Both the position numbers and the translations under genes were made by a program. Below the pieces are notes generated by a model. The model was not told the DNA's origin. It worked only from the letters and a program-made list of their open reading frames with translations, and did no database searches. From Ophiodon elongatus (taxonomy: Eukaryota > Chordata > Actinopteri > Perciformes > Hexagrammidae), in contig JACSYO010002173.1 in NCBI GenBank assembly GCA_016806645.1, forward strand, positions 2,338,734 to 2,402,733: a stretch of 64,000 bases of DNA, written 5' to 3'. Below, piece by piece: positions 30,001-40,189 of this stretch. Numbering within the stretch: position 1 is the first letter of the stretch; each line of letters opens with the position of its first letter.

Positions 30001-30636
30001 AGTGGAAGCCTTAGACACCAAGTTTGAACCCATTTTGCATGCCTGTTACATCCTTAAATCGAGCAAAATCAGATTAAAACCGTGCAGAGATCAGTCAGTA
30101 ACACGGTATAGAGTCCAGAGGTAGATACCGCTTTCCACCTGTTCAAAAGCAATTGGAGGAATGAGGAGAAAATTAAGAACCGCCTACAGGACGGTGTGAT
30201 CAAACCACACTATCGATCAATCTTACACCACCATATTGTTCAGTAAATAATCTGTCTGCTCGACCTTGAGACCAGAAGCACACCTCGCTTTTTTTGCAGG
30301 CGCCTCGTCCAGCCACGTCAATCAAATAAAAGATAATGTGACGATGTAGCCATTACATTGTTTTCCCCTTAACATGCCGAGAAACACACAGCGGAACCCC
30401 GCGTACGCTGAGCCCTCCAGCCATACTCTGCAGTGAGAGGACGTGTTGCAACCTGCCACGGCAACCGCGGTTTCATCACCAAGGACAGCTCCCCTCATTC
30501 GCTTTCTTGGTTAAAACAAAAATCACATTTCCAGTGCTCAATCCCCGCATGACAAGCCAGGAAAAAACACACACACACACACACATACACACACACACAC
30601 ACAGCCGTACTTACACTGCTCTGCCTTCGTAGACAT
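1..30636 (-). CDS. unc79: UNC79, NALCN channel complex subunit (5' and central part; C-terminus outside window)
   Basis: UNC79 is a very large cytosolic protein. With UNC80 it forms a helical-repeat scaffold bound to the NALCN sodium-leak channel, which sets neuronal resting excitability. I placed 46 coding exons on the minus strand, all bounded by GT and AG, and detailed them in the block entries below. The ATG is at 30,636-30,634 and the last exon in the window is 210-385. The exon lengths sum to 7,364 and every junction keeps frame, ending two bases into a codon, so nothing looks broken. The protein follows vertebrate UNC79 from its first residues (MSTKAEQ) to a stretch (RYLPWLYHPPS) that I place roughly 190 residues before the usual C-terminus. 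No membrane segment is evident. The start is chosen because MSTKAEQ plus a split Phe codon joins exactly to exon 2. Two exons (7,816-7,965 and 9,635-9,703) may be alternative. Confidence 0.96.
210..5390 (-). CDS. unc79: UNC79 exons 33-46 (residues about 1954-2454), C-terminal part continuing beyond the window
   Basis: Exons: 5,289-5,390; 4,684-4,800; 4,388-4,490; 4,153-4,293; 3,992-4,030 (39 nt); 3,762-3,874; 3,394-3,479; 2,823-2,996; 2,459-2,527; 2,268-2,378; 907-1,011; 725-802; 513-602; 210-385. Landmarks: RGSLGALTMSQLMKRQLEHQ, VVVLSMFIHLSPDLAAPMLL, GVAKQFLRCMFHQLAPNGIL, VELCGLCYKGFNK and PLHEDTFGGNLKVGLAQIAA. The last exon ends two bases into a Gly codon, so at least one more exon lies to the left. 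Bases 1-209 are intron. Confidence 0.95.
6469..7710 (-). CDS. unc79: UNC79 exon 32, giant 1,242-nt exon encoding the disordered region (residues about 1540-1953)
   Basis: By far the largest exon of the gene: 414 codons, open throughout. It starts EIELSEYRDASALQDSILHC, a conserved block. It then runs through a low-complexity Ser/Pro/Asp-rich stretch with an acidic run (DEEEYGDDEEDDDMGDEVD) and ends in the conserved EFKIQIVPRQRKQRKIAVSA followed by IQREYLDITFN. The middle is expected to be flexible and diverges from the mammalian protein. Short conserved islands such as SDSDSLVFEPLPPLRIVESD and VQVSVEDCS remain and could be binding or phosphorylation sites. Confidence 0.95.
7816..7965 (-). CDS. 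unc79: UNC79 exon 31, candidate 150-nt cassette exon
   Basis: It is bounded by acceptor CATCTTAG and donor GTAAGAAT. The reading frame is open for 50 codons and coherent: EEDSVFDESDVHDTPTGAAN, then KESQTFFARLKRIGGGKSVK and YQPVELNAKK. Both flanks are phase 1, so exon 30 (ending in G) can join either this exon or directly exon 32 (G|GT GAA ATT GAG). The first half is acidic and the second half basic. This looks like an inserted regulatory segment before the disordered region, but no function can be read from sequence. Confidence 0.75.
8250..9152 (-). CDS. unc79: UNC79 exons 28-30 (residues about 1278-1489)
   Basis: Exons: 8,863-9,152; 8,554-8,736; 8,250-8,412. They encode LLPEDAGIDHQTVHQLIMVL, a conserved block GYDQQEGCFMIAPQKMR, then VMDYNIGLGKQLLPLVVQVL and the end YSDNSNMSRYSEKEKG. 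In exon 30 the acceptor is the AG at 8,414-8,413. A nearer AG at 8,403-8,402 would drop YPYR, which the family keeps, so I rejected it. Spacing between these exons is only about 130-140 bases. Confidence 0.95.
9635..9703 (-). CDS. unc79: UNC79 exon 27, candidate 69-nt cassette exon
   Basis: The acceptor TTTTTAG is at 9,710-9,704 and the donor GTAAAT at 9,634-9,629. In the frame set by exon 26 (ending ATT C) it reads PLRLTRQDHSAPTLGDMIDK VLPG and then joins exon 28 (TPSPEDDTV). Both ends are phase 1, and the length is 23 codons, so the exon can be included or skipped without breaking the frame. Direct joining of exons 26 and 28 gives NRIRQTPSPED, which is the form I recall from mammalian UNC79. 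That suggests alternative use. Confidence 0.72.
10372..18368 (-). CDS. unc79: UNC79 exons 14-26, central helical-repeat region (residues about 513-1254)
   Basis: Exons: 18,138-18,368; 17,650-17,840; 16,915-17,038; 15,864-16,004; 14,855-15,070; 14,285-14,512; 13,814-13,955; 13,098-13,177; 12,856-13,004; 12,590-12,747; 10,984-11,165; 10,679-10,880; 10,372-10,554. Landmarks: FQWFHSTAYMMDDEVGSLVE, IPYNVISQPLWECFMPEWLE, MFDIELCPLPFSMEEMFGF, LLKYSLAHAFCCFL and FETLSLEAQLHLDCNKEF. Exon 18 (14,855-15,070) encodes a short Ser-Pro-Phe-Arg repeat. The donor of exon 20 (13,814-13,955) lies in a GTGTGT run. I placed it by reading frame, so that edge is less certain than the others. Confidence 0.94.
13235..13712 (+). 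mobile_element. Teleost palindromic non-autonomous repeat, copy 1
   Basis: Lies in a UNC79 intron. It carries the familiar fish repeat phrases TTAGCTTAGCTTAGCAT, GGCCAAGAAATAGTC, TAGTGAGC, GCTTCATATTTACAGTA and TTCCCAAAATGTTGAACTAT. The right arm end occurs twice (near 13,611 and 13,681), as if duplicated or nested. The left and right halves are inverted relative to each other, as in a MITE-like element. Family name not assigned. Confidence 0.6.
15545..15835 (+). mobile_element. Fragment of a LINE 3' end (L2-like)
   Basis: It ends with the usual fish LINE tail: AAAACTCACCTATTTAAA, TGTACAGCGCCTTTAAGT, then a run of TATTATTATTATTA at about 15,805-15,818. It sits 30 bases from UNC79 exon 17 (15,864-16,004). 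The clade (L2/CR1) is a recollection of the tail type, not tested. Confidence 0.5.
16118..16290 (+). mobile_element. Common teleost interspersed repeat (AGTAAAAGTACT type)
   Basis: The phrase GTGGTGGAAGA, then TTCAGATCCTTTACTTAAGT, AAAAGTACTAAAGCCACACT and an ACTTAAAGTAT continuation, matches a very abundant fish repeat that I believe derives from a non-autonomous DNA transposon. It lies in a UNC79 intron. Confidence 0.5.
18517..21247 (-). CDS. unc79: UNC79 exons 9-13, Cys/His-rich region (residues about 326-512)
   Basis: Exons: 21,159-21,247; 20,709-20,749; 20,347-20,375 (microexon); 18,940-19,169; 18,517-18,688. The encoded segment carries many paired cysteines and histidines: CEEC in exon 9, CQKKNCSSH across the microexon junction, then CFSAGCCGRHGNRPVRYCKR and CHVNHH in exon 12. 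The pattern suggests metal binding, but that is inference. Exon 13 encodes a charged helix-like stretch (KEAEIHAEQREFELNRRRQ) and ends at GIWFL, which joins to VSLC in exon 14. Confidence 0.95.
20347..20375 (-). CDS. unc79: UNC79 29-nt microexon (exon 11)
   Basis: Only 29 bases between an AG at 20,377-20,376 and a GT at 20,346-20,345 (GTAAGA donor). It supplies two bases of an Ala codon and then EISAICQKK. Flanking exon 10 ends CCC CAA G and exon 12 begins with AAC (NCSSHV), so the join reads PQAEISAICQKKNCSS. Without it the frame would be lost, so it must be constitutive or its skipping destructive. Confidence 0.93.
21590..21965 (+). mobile_element. Probable MITE remnant (AGTATGTACT type)
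   Basis: Repeated AGTATG/CATACT and GTATGT motifs at both ends (TACTATTTAGTATAC near 21,612 and CAGTATGTACTAAAAGTGAA near 21,880) around a GC-richer centre. This layout occurs in many fish MITEs. Exact ends and family are not determined. Confidence 0.4.
22696..30636 (-). CDS. unc79: UNC79 exons 1-8 (residues about 1-325)
   Basis: Coding exons in transcript order: 30,615-30,636; 29,035-29,155; 25,442-25,755; 24,506-24,676; 24,225-24,320; 24,072-24,127; 22,895-23,024; 22,696-22,760. Landmarks are KIRYLQEYHNRV in exon 2, SSINPSVTRSLLYSVLRDAP in exon 3, LPYTMISTLATFPPFLHKD in exon 4 and YRGLQYTAWNPIHC across the 7/8 junction. Introns 1 and 2 are the longest (1.5 and 3.3 kb). This part is predicted to be the N-terminal alpha-helical repeat region. 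Split codons at each border resolve to the residues expected for the family, for example F8 (T|TT) and S49 (AG|C). Confidence 0.95.
23200..23630 (+). mobile_element. Teleost palindromic non-autonomous repeat, copy 2
   Basis: A diverged second copy in the intron between UNC79 exons 6 and 7. Its left arm (near 23,247-23,293, CATTTCAGGAAATA... TTGCCAAGAGTTA) is the inverted counterpart of the right arm of copy 1. The middle shares TTAGTGAGCTTTAGCCGGTAGG and CAGGCTAGCTGTTTC. Confidence 0.5.
29340..29580 (+). mobile_element. Possible tRNA-derived SINE fragment
   Basis: GGTTCAAGTCCC at 29,465-29,476 resembles a Pol III B-box, and GGTACAGCAGCGAGG about 85 bases upstream could be a degraded A-box. 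The sequence after it has no tRNA fold that I can find. Weak assignment. Confidence 0.3.
30566..30602. repeat. (AC)n microsatellite
   Basis: About 18 AC units with one T interruption, only 11 bases from the donor of UNC79 exon 1, inside its first intron. Confidence 0.9.
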
Positions 30637-31010
30637 TTCGCAGACACTTGGGGAAACATAAAACCCAGACTGTCAATTCTTTTAGTGTTTTTTTTTTTTT
30701 CCTCTCCGGCGTTGTGTTTCCCTCAGTCGTGAAAAAGTGAATATACCCCCCTTGCAGCTCAGGCTCAGCTTGATTGTACCACTCTGCGCGATGGATTTAT
30801 GCACTGTGGCGTTTTAGCGGTGGCGCGGTCGCTTTTAGCCGAATTAAAACCAAGACCCAATTTTGTGAGTCTGGTTTTAATTTTCGGAATTGTATTCTTT
30901 CGTGACAGAGAGGAATGTTGATATACATCCGCGACGCCATACCTTTCTAAATGGACTGATCCACCTTTGACAAATTGTCATTCAAGATTTCCAACAACCG
31001 TATCAGTCCT
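30637..31010 (-). promoter_or_regulatory. unc79: UNC79 5' UTR and likely promoter region
   Basis: This is the sequence directly upstream of the UNC79 ATG. It is moderately rich in CpG around 30,785-30,935 (for example GCGGTGGCGCGGTCGC at 30,819-30,834). No TATA box is obvious and the transcription start cannot be fixed. The placement is inferred from the position of coding exon 1; a further non-coding exon upstream is possible. Confidence 0.4.
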
Positions 31011-31789
31011 ATTTGAACTGATTAGCCTATAGGAGGGAAACACCAAGGAAATCAGTGAATTTGCCTGTATATGCACGCGCACTTTTGTATAAAATGCATT
31101 TAAAAGAAAAACAACGTGCAACAGATGGTTGTCACATTGTCATGACCACGAGCATGACGTGTCCTGGAGGAATATTTATATCTTCACATTAGTTTTCATG
31201 TTTTACAATATTCTCATTTTTCCTTTGTAATTGGAAATTCTTCCTGATTTAAGCAGTGAATATCCGTCTGTCATTTGGCTAAATATATTATTAGTTTTTT
31301 TTTTATCTACAAATTTACTTATATACCATTCTTTGAGCCTGTGATAAAGTTATTCTTTAAAATGTTCACAGAGCAAAATACAAGTGAAAGATAAACAGAC
31401 CCCAGGGTCTGAACCACTGACAAAACCTTCCCATTACGGTTTGTGCCAAGAACTGTTGGAGTATTTCCATCTCATCTCCAGTTGATTGGGAGGAACACCC
31501 TAGAATGGCCCACATGCTTCTTACTACTGTTTATGCTCAAACATTAAGGCAAATATTAAGCTATTTACAAACATGACAGTAATCCCATCAGTCAACAAAT
31601 CGGCCTGTTTTAATTATTTTTAAAACATACATGTTAGATATAAAACATACCACAACAGATATCATATCAAAGTCTTTATACATGAAAACAGTTTTCATCG
31701 TCAAGTTTTACCTTCACAACATTTTGCACATTGGAAACCACAATAACACAGTGCATGGGTGTCTTCCTGAGTGCAGCGTTTTTAAGAAG
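30637..31789. other. Intergenic, UNC79 to COX8
   Basis: 1.15 kb with the presumed UNC79 promoter at its left end and the COX8 3' end at its right. It is AT-rich in the middle. I see no further gene. Confidence 0.6.
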
Positions 31790-32686
31790 TCAGGGTTGTG
31801 GAGGTGATCTCTGCTGGTACTCTGGGATGTGATGTATGATCCATCCAGCCGGGGCCAAGAGGGTCACAGCAAACACACACATGGCAAAGAAAGATTGCTG
31901 TAAGAAAGTCCATGAGAACATGAACATAAATGCAAGAGGAAAGATTTTTAGTACACAAAAGGTATAGTGCAGTACACCTCCCAAACCTCTCCTATCTGCG
32001 GCTACATGTTGAAAAGAGGACCTTGAACACCTGTGTCCACAACTGAAGGTCCCAATCTCAGTGACTCACCGGGTGATATAACAGCAGCCCCCATTTATAT
32101 CGTCCTGCCATGATATTCCCTTTGTCCCTCTGCACTCTGGTATTCCTAACCTGAGCCAGGCTTTGTAAAAGCCCCTGTGTATGTCCCCGAGGACAGATCA
32201 ACAGATTTATAGTGGCATAAACACCAGCCGCAGTTCCATCATAGGATCCCTTTACGGAGGCCAGAGCTTCAAACTGACTTATGGATAACAAATGAATAAA
32301 ACATCTCTCCCACTCTACGGACTGGGGAACACAGTTCGCTTGACTTCCTCACATTAGGGGAAATACAGTGAAGTATCACAGATACCGACGTCCCAAGAGT
32401 GTTGCACTTTTTGTGTGCCGACATGGTCCTTACAATTTGATTCATTATAGTTAAGCACCCAGTACAGGTATACACATCCCTGCTGTTGCTGCACATATAT
32501 TTAGAGTCAAACAACCTGGGATGTCTGTCCATTCAACTTCTACCAGACAACTACAAATAAAGATATTCTTACCACTGGCCCAATCTTTTCCTTTGGCGGC
32601 TTGCTGCAGATGGTTGACCTGGGATTTTGCTGAGTGGCTTTCGTCAACCTAGACCAGGTCAGTGTGGGTCTAAAAATGGAGAACAT
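31790..32686 (-). CDS. cox8: Cytochrome c oxidase subunit 8 precursor (two exons, 73 aa)
   Basis: A nuclear-encoded small subunit of respiratory complex IV, imported into the inner mitochondrial membrane. Exon 1 is 32,573-32,686 (38 codons from the ATG at 32,686) and exon 2 is 31,790-31,897 (35 codons plus TGA), joined in phase 0 across GTAAGA and TTTCTTACAG. Residues 1 to about 27 are basic and hydroxylated without acidic residues (R6, R13, K16, R23), as expected for a targeting presequence. The mature start is probably near SKPPKEKIGPV (28-38). One membrane helix spans about 41-59 and contains the family-typical PAGW (54-57), followed by a short tail (HHIPEYQQR). The length is normal for COX8 (about 70). 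It sits on the same strand as UNC79, just upstream of it, where the human region carries COX8C. The paralogue (8A/8B/8C) cannot be settled from sequence alone. A possible ATTAAA polyadenylation signal lies at 31,613-31,608. Confidence 0.9.
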
Positions 32687-34379
32687 CTCTGCTCAGAGAG
32701 TCACTTGAAAACAGTAATGTTTCTGTGGAAATTTCTCCTCATATCCTGTGAGATGCTTACAGATAGTCACTACTTTCATCTAATTCCCGGGGAGGAGTTA
32801 CTTCCAAAGACACTCATGTAAACATACAGACCAACTTCTCATCAAGATAAGAAATTTGGCCTTTTCCGTGAGACTGTAAAAGCAACTGAATAAAATCAAC
32901 TCTGTAAAGTCTAATAGGGATTCTACATTAGAATGAATTATTAAAACTACTTTTATTTTGAAATGGAGTCGTATCTAAGTTAGTCAACAGCAATAACAGA
33001 GCCAACATTTCTTCAAAACTTAAACTTTACAACTAATGTGGACCAAGTTCCAAGAGATATTTGAGACTTGAATAACTTGATAGTGGGCACGTTTTGACAA
33101 TTAATCAAAATATTGGAATATATGTAATGAAAATGTTCATAAAGTGGGCAAAATCTGCCAAGACTTTAAGTTATTATCAGCTTATCTTGCATATTTTTTA
33201 TTTAAAAAATGCCAATACTGTAACATGCAAGGTTTCAACTGATTTACTAAACATGGCTACAGACTTCTGAGTAAAAATGAAGTAGATCAGAGATGTTGTT
33301 CTATGGGGAAATGATGCCATGCATTCCTAATAAAACACCAAACTCGATCCATGGCGAAAAAACAACAAAACAACCTCTATCATCCTATTACCTACAACAA
33401 TACAACACAAAATAAACATTGTGTCACTCAATTCTCTGAATTAATGACCCATATTTACCTTACTTTGCCAGGTTAGAATAAACCTACACTTTTTCTTACA
33501 GGAGGCATTCCGTTTGTTTTTTTGTCCTTGTTACTTATTCAACGTCATTCATTCTTGTGTTATTATGACAAGTCTCACGGGGCTTTTGATTGTATAAAAT
33601 CAGGGATTCTGTTTATATTAAAACTACAAAAATGACCTTGGAGTCCATAAATCGTAATAAAAAACAGATATCAGGATGTACCAAAGACGTTTTGGCCTAC
33701 ATTACACGTATTGTGTCGCCACCAACAGGACGCTAAAAGAACTTCAATCAGAGGCCATGACATTAGATATCATACCAATTAAAACATTGTGATGGGGTTT
33801 CGCTCAGCTGCATAAGGTCGGTGCACAGATTAGCTCGTCTAAAGCTTTGATAGAGATTGTAATGGCCTAATTTCGTGTTATAGCCTAACGTTACATTGTA
33901 GTAACCCCACGCAGCAGACCTCCATGAAGGAGATAAAAGTTATGAATAATGCTTAACTTCATTACATATTGCAACTAGTTATTTAGCCTTCTCCATCACA
34001 TTACTGACATTCTCATCTATGATGTTGATGGCATGAAGCCCTCATAATCCCCACAGCAACAAACACACCACCAGAGGGCACTAGCAACTGTATAATTGCA
34101 CAAATTGCTCGGAGTGCCGATGGGCCTCTTGGCCAGTCGGCGCACAGCACTGAGATCCTGACAAGCTGGAAAAATACAAGAAAGAAGGTCATTTCTCTTC
34201 CAAACTAAAGGAGCGACAAAGGTGCAGACACGCTCACATCATCTAATGTGAACAGTATTTTTCGCGATTTGTTGAAATTACTTTTAAATAAATAATACTG
34301 AACATGCAATAGAAACGGCTTTCATCAGACATATATTTTACACAAATGACAAACTGTAATATTCCATTGTTTTATTTTG
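32687..34379. other. Intergenic, COX8 to BTBD7 promoter
   Basis: AT-rich, 1.7 kb. It must include the COX8 promoter and 5' UTR just right of 32,686, although no specific motif stands out. No coding exon recognised. Confidence 0.55.
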
Positions 34380-35160
34380 AAAGTCCCAACCGGAAGCGGT
34401 GCTCGTGAATCCGTCCAGCTTGAGACGGTGATCGTTGGGATAGGCCATAACAACCACCCAACAAGGCGTCGTGCTACTACGGGGAAATACCGGACCGAAC
34501 CGACCATAAAATCGGTGTCGGCTCAGTTGAGAGTCGAGATAAATGCGGGGAATTCACCGGAAAGTCGACGCAAGTGGAAACGATCGCATATTAGGGATCA
34601 AACGTGGACCTCGACGTCGAGCCGTGCGTAATGAGCAGAGTTGGAAAAAAGAAGGTGTTGAGCTGCATTTTTTTCTCTCCCTCTCTCTCCCCTCTCTCTC
34701 CCCTCCCTCTCTCTGTGGCTGCCAGGGACAACTTGGGTCGGACTCCTGTCTAAACTGCGAGGCGCTACGGTTTAATACAATGTCCACGGGTCTCTCCACT
34801 TTCTGGTAAATATCGTTGAGCGCTTGCTTTTCAACAGTTGCGTCGCGTCCTGGTCCGAGTGGACGTCTGTTTCCGAGGGTGGCGTTCAAGTCACAGCGGA
34901 GGTAGCTAACCCTAGCCTCCGAGGATATGCTACTAATTACAGGGCTGTGGCGAGCAGGACTCCCCCCGCCGGGCTGTCGCTGAATATTTGGACATTACTC
35001 ACCGTTTCTACCAGCTGAGATAAACAACTCTCTGGGTTTTTCTTGCTCTCATCAGCACTTTTAACCCGAGCTTCCGCTGAGCAGCGATAGCCACCGATAG
35101 CCCAAAGAGCAACAATAGCTCCGCGTAAATGTAAGGCTAACAAAGCCACTGCCAATGATT
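34380..35160 (+). promoter_or_regulatory. btbd7: Likely BTBD7 promoter and first non-coding exon (CpG-rich)
   Basis: This stretch is clearly richer in CpG than its surroundings. It contains an ETS-type ACCGGAAG at 34,389-34,396, many CG dinucleotides from 34,400 to 34,640, a pyrimidine tract at 34,670-34,720 and AGCGATAGCCACCGATAGCC near 35,083. It lies upstream of BTBD7 and downstream of nothing else on the plus strand, so it probably holds the transcription start and an untranslated first exon. I could not choose a donor site, and no ORF here looks conserved. Confidence 0.5.
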
Positions 35161-36943
35161 GATTTCTTTATACACTGGTTATAGAGAGAGGGGGTGGGGG
35201 GGGGGGCACTTATTCCGTTTTTTATGAGTTTATATCGGGAGAAAAGTTCGGGATGAATTTGCTTTTTAACTTTGCGGATCGACCTACATGTTGCTGTGCA
35301 TCGCCTCTGTGTCAGATAACGGTGTTTGATAGTTTGCATACAGTGGCAACCTATGCCATCGTATAATGTAACCTATGTGGATAAGGGTCCATTGGTGGCC
35401 CAAAGTCCTATAATACTTCCCAGCAGTCTAATATATATTTAGATATCTGTAATAGATGGCCTCTCTTCTTCTTCACTGCTTCTGTTATTTGCCCAACCCA
35501 CCCAAAGGATGTTATTTATATTGCTTTGCCTTCGGGGTTTCTCTAACAATGTATTTGATATGTGTTGGTACCACCATCTATTTAAGTGGTGAGGAGCCAT
35601 ATGCACATGTGATAATCCTGTGTTAATCCCACTGAAATGCTGGTTAGACACAGCATTGTGTACACCCTGCCTTCCTCTGAAAGACGACCTGTGTGTGTAT
35701 ATTTCTGTTTTTCTTCATTCAGAAAAGTGCGTTCACTGCTCTCCTCAGCATTTAGGGTTGTCATTTCACCAGGTTAAGCATTTGTGTCAGTGCTCCCGGC
35801 CAATAATGACATGCAATTATTGGAGTTACATGCTCAGAAGTCCATGACTGGCATGAGAGGCCGTGAGCTTGCAAGTACTTGCCACAGAGTTACTGAATGA
35901 GCTGGACTTTGGCCTGAATGCTGTTTACCCCGGCCTGTTGGGTTGAGGACTCAATGAGGACCATTGACAACTCACTTAAAATAAGCACTTATTGTTTCCT
36001 GGGCTGCCATTCATTCGCTGGAGGTTGACTGCCAGGTTGTGTTTGTGTAGTCTTTACACACTTAACATTTCTTTATCGTAAAGATGGCCCTGTTCAGTTG
36101 TTTTGCCAGCTGACCTCGAGCTTGTTGTTCATCCGTTCCCTCTCTATCGTTGTAGGTATCCTCATGTTTTCACCCAAAGATCAAAACAAAAAAACGTATT
36201 GATGCTGATGAACTATCTTATGTGATAACTGTGCTTGTGTGTGATGGCCTCCAGAGCAAAAACAATTATAATCGTCTCACAACATAGTCTGCGAAATGCT
36301 AAATATGCAGCGTTACGGTCCATATTGTTGGTTGACTGGCTAATCTAGAGGCTGCCCACCATGAGTCATCATTGTGAGGACTTTTGTTTACGCTATCTGT
36401 CTCTGTCATGTCAGTGGTGCTGTTTCTAGCCTGTTCTGATTCCTGTAGTTTCCTGCAGCTCTCCTGGCAGAGTCTGTAATCAGTCGAATGGCCTGATTAA
36501 CTGCTATACTGATTGACCTGATTGGCAGAAACACTGCAGAGGTAAGCAGTCTTCTCTGCCTCTAAATTCGCTCTCTCTCTCTCAGCTATCATTTCGGACA
36601 AAATATGACGTGATTATTATTTAAAGGGAGCAATTTATTCTGTTTTCTCCACCTGCGGTCCATATTCCATTTGCTCGTCTTGCTGTGAGATGTACGCAGA
36701 CGCATCAATACTGTAGAGGTCACTCTGCTAGAAAGTTCTGGTTTCAGCTCAACCGCTGCCTTGCTTATTATGTTCCTTTTTGAGCACCTCTGATTGTATC
36801 AAATATCCAAAGAGTCAAACGGTCTATAATTACTGTCTGAAGCTGTGCTTGTTTAACAAAGCACAATCTCCAAGTCTCCAAACAGGTCATTTATCAGCTT
36901 CTGTGTCAGCAAAACGTTTTTGTTTTTTGTTGTTTATAGGGTT

Positions 36944-37081
<138 letters not shown>

Positions 37082-38868
37082 GGCCTGCATCTTTGTTTTT
37101 CCGTTGTATGTGAGTCAAGAAAGTAAATTATCTACGCTTCTTCTGGGATCAGTGTGACAGGACTTGATGAGATAATAACATGCCAGCAATAGACTAATAC
37201 ACATTTAATGTTGAAGAAATGATATTGAAGAGCTGTGTTTTTCAAAGCTTTGACACATTTAGAGCACTTTGCAGCTACTGTGCCACAGGGAAGTGTTTGG
37301 GGGGGATGCATTTCAGTGTTTCTACAGTTGCTGCCCTTACGTTCAGGCCTGACTGCGATACTGGCACAGAGATTGCTCCTCTTCAGAAGATTAGGGGCTG
37401 TGTCATTGAGCCTAACAAAGATTACTGTCAAAAGGTGGTGATTTTATCATTTCATTGATAGGATTCAGTGGGACCAATGGAGAGCACAGCACCTAGGTGT
37501 CTTTGTGCCATTTGAACAAAGCTGTGCAAAAGTCTTTAGATTCAAACTGTTATAAAATTACCAAAAAGGCATGAAATATAAGTTTCTCAATCATCTGCTA
37601 CACTGCCCAAGTAATTCTTCACATCACATTCAATTGTTGAAGTCTCGTCATGCTGTCCTAGCTTCATTGCATCTGTCGCTTTGATTCAAAGTGTTGTCTG
37701 TGTGCGTTTCATTAGCAGAGCTTTGGTTAAGTGGATGAGTTGTAAAAACCTGCTTTGAAATAATAAGCACGGGCTCCTGAAATTTGGTGTTGCAGACAGG
37801 AAAGGAGATCCAGATACCTACCGCTTCCCTTTTCTCTAGCCGTGATGAGGACATCCACATAAATGATTGATAAGGTGCCTTGACTGTCATTTGAATAATA
37901 CATCGGTCCTGTTCTCGTGCCAAGCAGTTTTGTATGGTAATGTTCTGCGGGAGGCTGGGGTTCTGTCTTATAACCCCCTGCAAGTGGCTGATTTAAATAA
38001 AATAAAATGATCCAAGTGACTGAGGCAAGGTGAGCAGCAGTTTGAAAGGCTGCATATGTCTCTGTGTATGTAGAAAGAGATAGGTGGGGGCAGGGACTGT
38101 CTCCTGTCACCTCTCATTAGGGACATATTGTCCAGCTTGGCCGGCGTCTGCCTTCCCCCCTCCCCAGCATCCGTCCGTGGCACTGCCCTCCTCTGCTCCC
38201 AGCCTGAACACAACAGAGCAGCACGCTGTTTCAGTCAAAACCGCTGGAAAGTGTCTTGACGTTTAGAGATTATGGCAGAGATGCCTAGTATTGAACAGTG
38301 TGAGTCGGGTCTCGGGAAAATAGCCGTCTTTTAAATTTTAGCTTTTAGAAATTCTGCACTGCAGCTCAAGTTAAATTTGGTTCACTCATTTGAATGATTT
38401 GACGCCGTGAGTCGGCCTAGCTGGGAGTCAGTGTGTTGTTCAATTGATGTGTTGGCTGCTTTTGTTTTATTCTGCCTCTGCTGTGCTCCTTTGAGGACCC
38501 CCGCCCCCTTTTGTAAACAAGACGGTATGTATCTCAAGGGCTGCCTGCTCTCTCCTACATATTCATATTCAATTTCTAATTTTGTCCAAATGAATTCCCT
38601 GTGAAGATGAAGCTTATTTAAAGCAGTCTAATGAAATAAAGATCAACCAACATTTTTATTGGAGTGCTCCAGTGCGACTGCTTGCTGACTATTTGTGTGT
38701 GTGGAGTAACAGGCTGTGGTTTTCCATTGAACCCTTGGGAGGCTGGAGAGTGCTGCTCTAAAGGGGCAGACAATGATTTATTGGTATTGTAGGCAGGGAA
38801 AACTAGCAGGCTGAAATAAAACAGATCTCCCATCACACTATAGTTCTCCGTCTAGTCTCGCATTAGAG

Positions 38869-38871
<3 letters not shown>

Positions 38872-38921
<50 letters not shown>

Positions 38922-38976
38922 CATACATACATACATACATACATACATACATACATACATACATACACACACACAT
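38872..38976. repeat. Compound (AT)n(ACAT)n(AC)n microsatellite
   Basis: About 23 AT units, then about 12 ACAT tetranucleotides, then a few AC units, in the BTBD7 5' intron. Confidence 0.95.
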
Positions 38977-40189
38977 ACGACTTTTTATATCGTGTTATTT
39001 AAATGCAAGAGCAATGAGAATTACATACCCAAGTCACTTAATAATGTTTATAAAAGGGCATATTTATGCAACGGTAACCATAATGAAAGTGCCATAGAAA
39101 ATTGAGACGCTGTCCCTCTATTTTGGAAAGTAATACGAATGCTTTTTGATCTCAAGTGTACTTGCTGGTAGAAATTAAGTCGGATATACTTGGCTTGCAA
39201 TTAATAATCCGATGGTTCAGAGTATGCTAAATTAATGAGGTGCCCTGCTTTCTGTTAGATTGTAGCCAGTGACACTACAAAGGAGAGAGCAGAAAAGTTA
39301 CTGCGTCTTTACTGGTGCCACGGCTGGCAAGAGTAAGCTGAGGGGAAATGGCCGTATGGAGCTATTTGATGTAGATCACCTCTGTCTCACAGCATATTCT
39401 GTCTTAAAATTCTGTTAATTTTACCGAACCACGTAAATTAACAACCACCCAAATAATCAATCATTTGTCCTGTAGACTTGGTCTCGCATTAAGGCTTTGA
39501 AGAGGCATTTTTTCACAGAGATGTTTTGACTTGTCGTGGCAGGAAAAGTACAGGTGTTACTAATTATAATAACGATGGCTCTGTTGTATTCAAGTGTCCC
39601 AGGAAGCCATGACCATGAGACGATAGGCCAGCATGCATTATACCAGGACCTTGAAACTGAAGTAGCTAAATAGAATACAGCCATCGTTCTTCTTAATTAT
39701 TTACATGTTGGTTTATCCTACTGTAATCTGTTCTTCTGTGGAAAAAGGCTTGTTTGTACATTTTTAATGGACAAAGTAACCAGCCAGCAATGTCTGTTTT
39801 TGGCTCATGGATAATAATTAAATACCTGATAAATCAGAAGTATTTCGTCCTGTTGACGCAAAAATCATATAAAAATCCAACATACTACATCGCCCACAAT
39901 GTCCTGCTATTAATGTCAAAACCGCTGACGGTCGACACATTTGTATCAGCTCATGGTATATATTGTCTTACTGACCTCCCCATGTCACATAATGGACTAA
40001 GTTTGCATTTTCACATGTGACATTTCCCATCAATGCTGCTCTGAAGCACTAAAGAGTTTCACTGAACCACCACAGGTCATTGCAGCTATTCTGAAGAAGC
40101 GCTTAGTCTGACTGAACTGACATGAACTAAATAGAGAGTTTGAAAACTAGCTACCTGATATTTCAATAGTAATTAAATAGTGAATGGAC

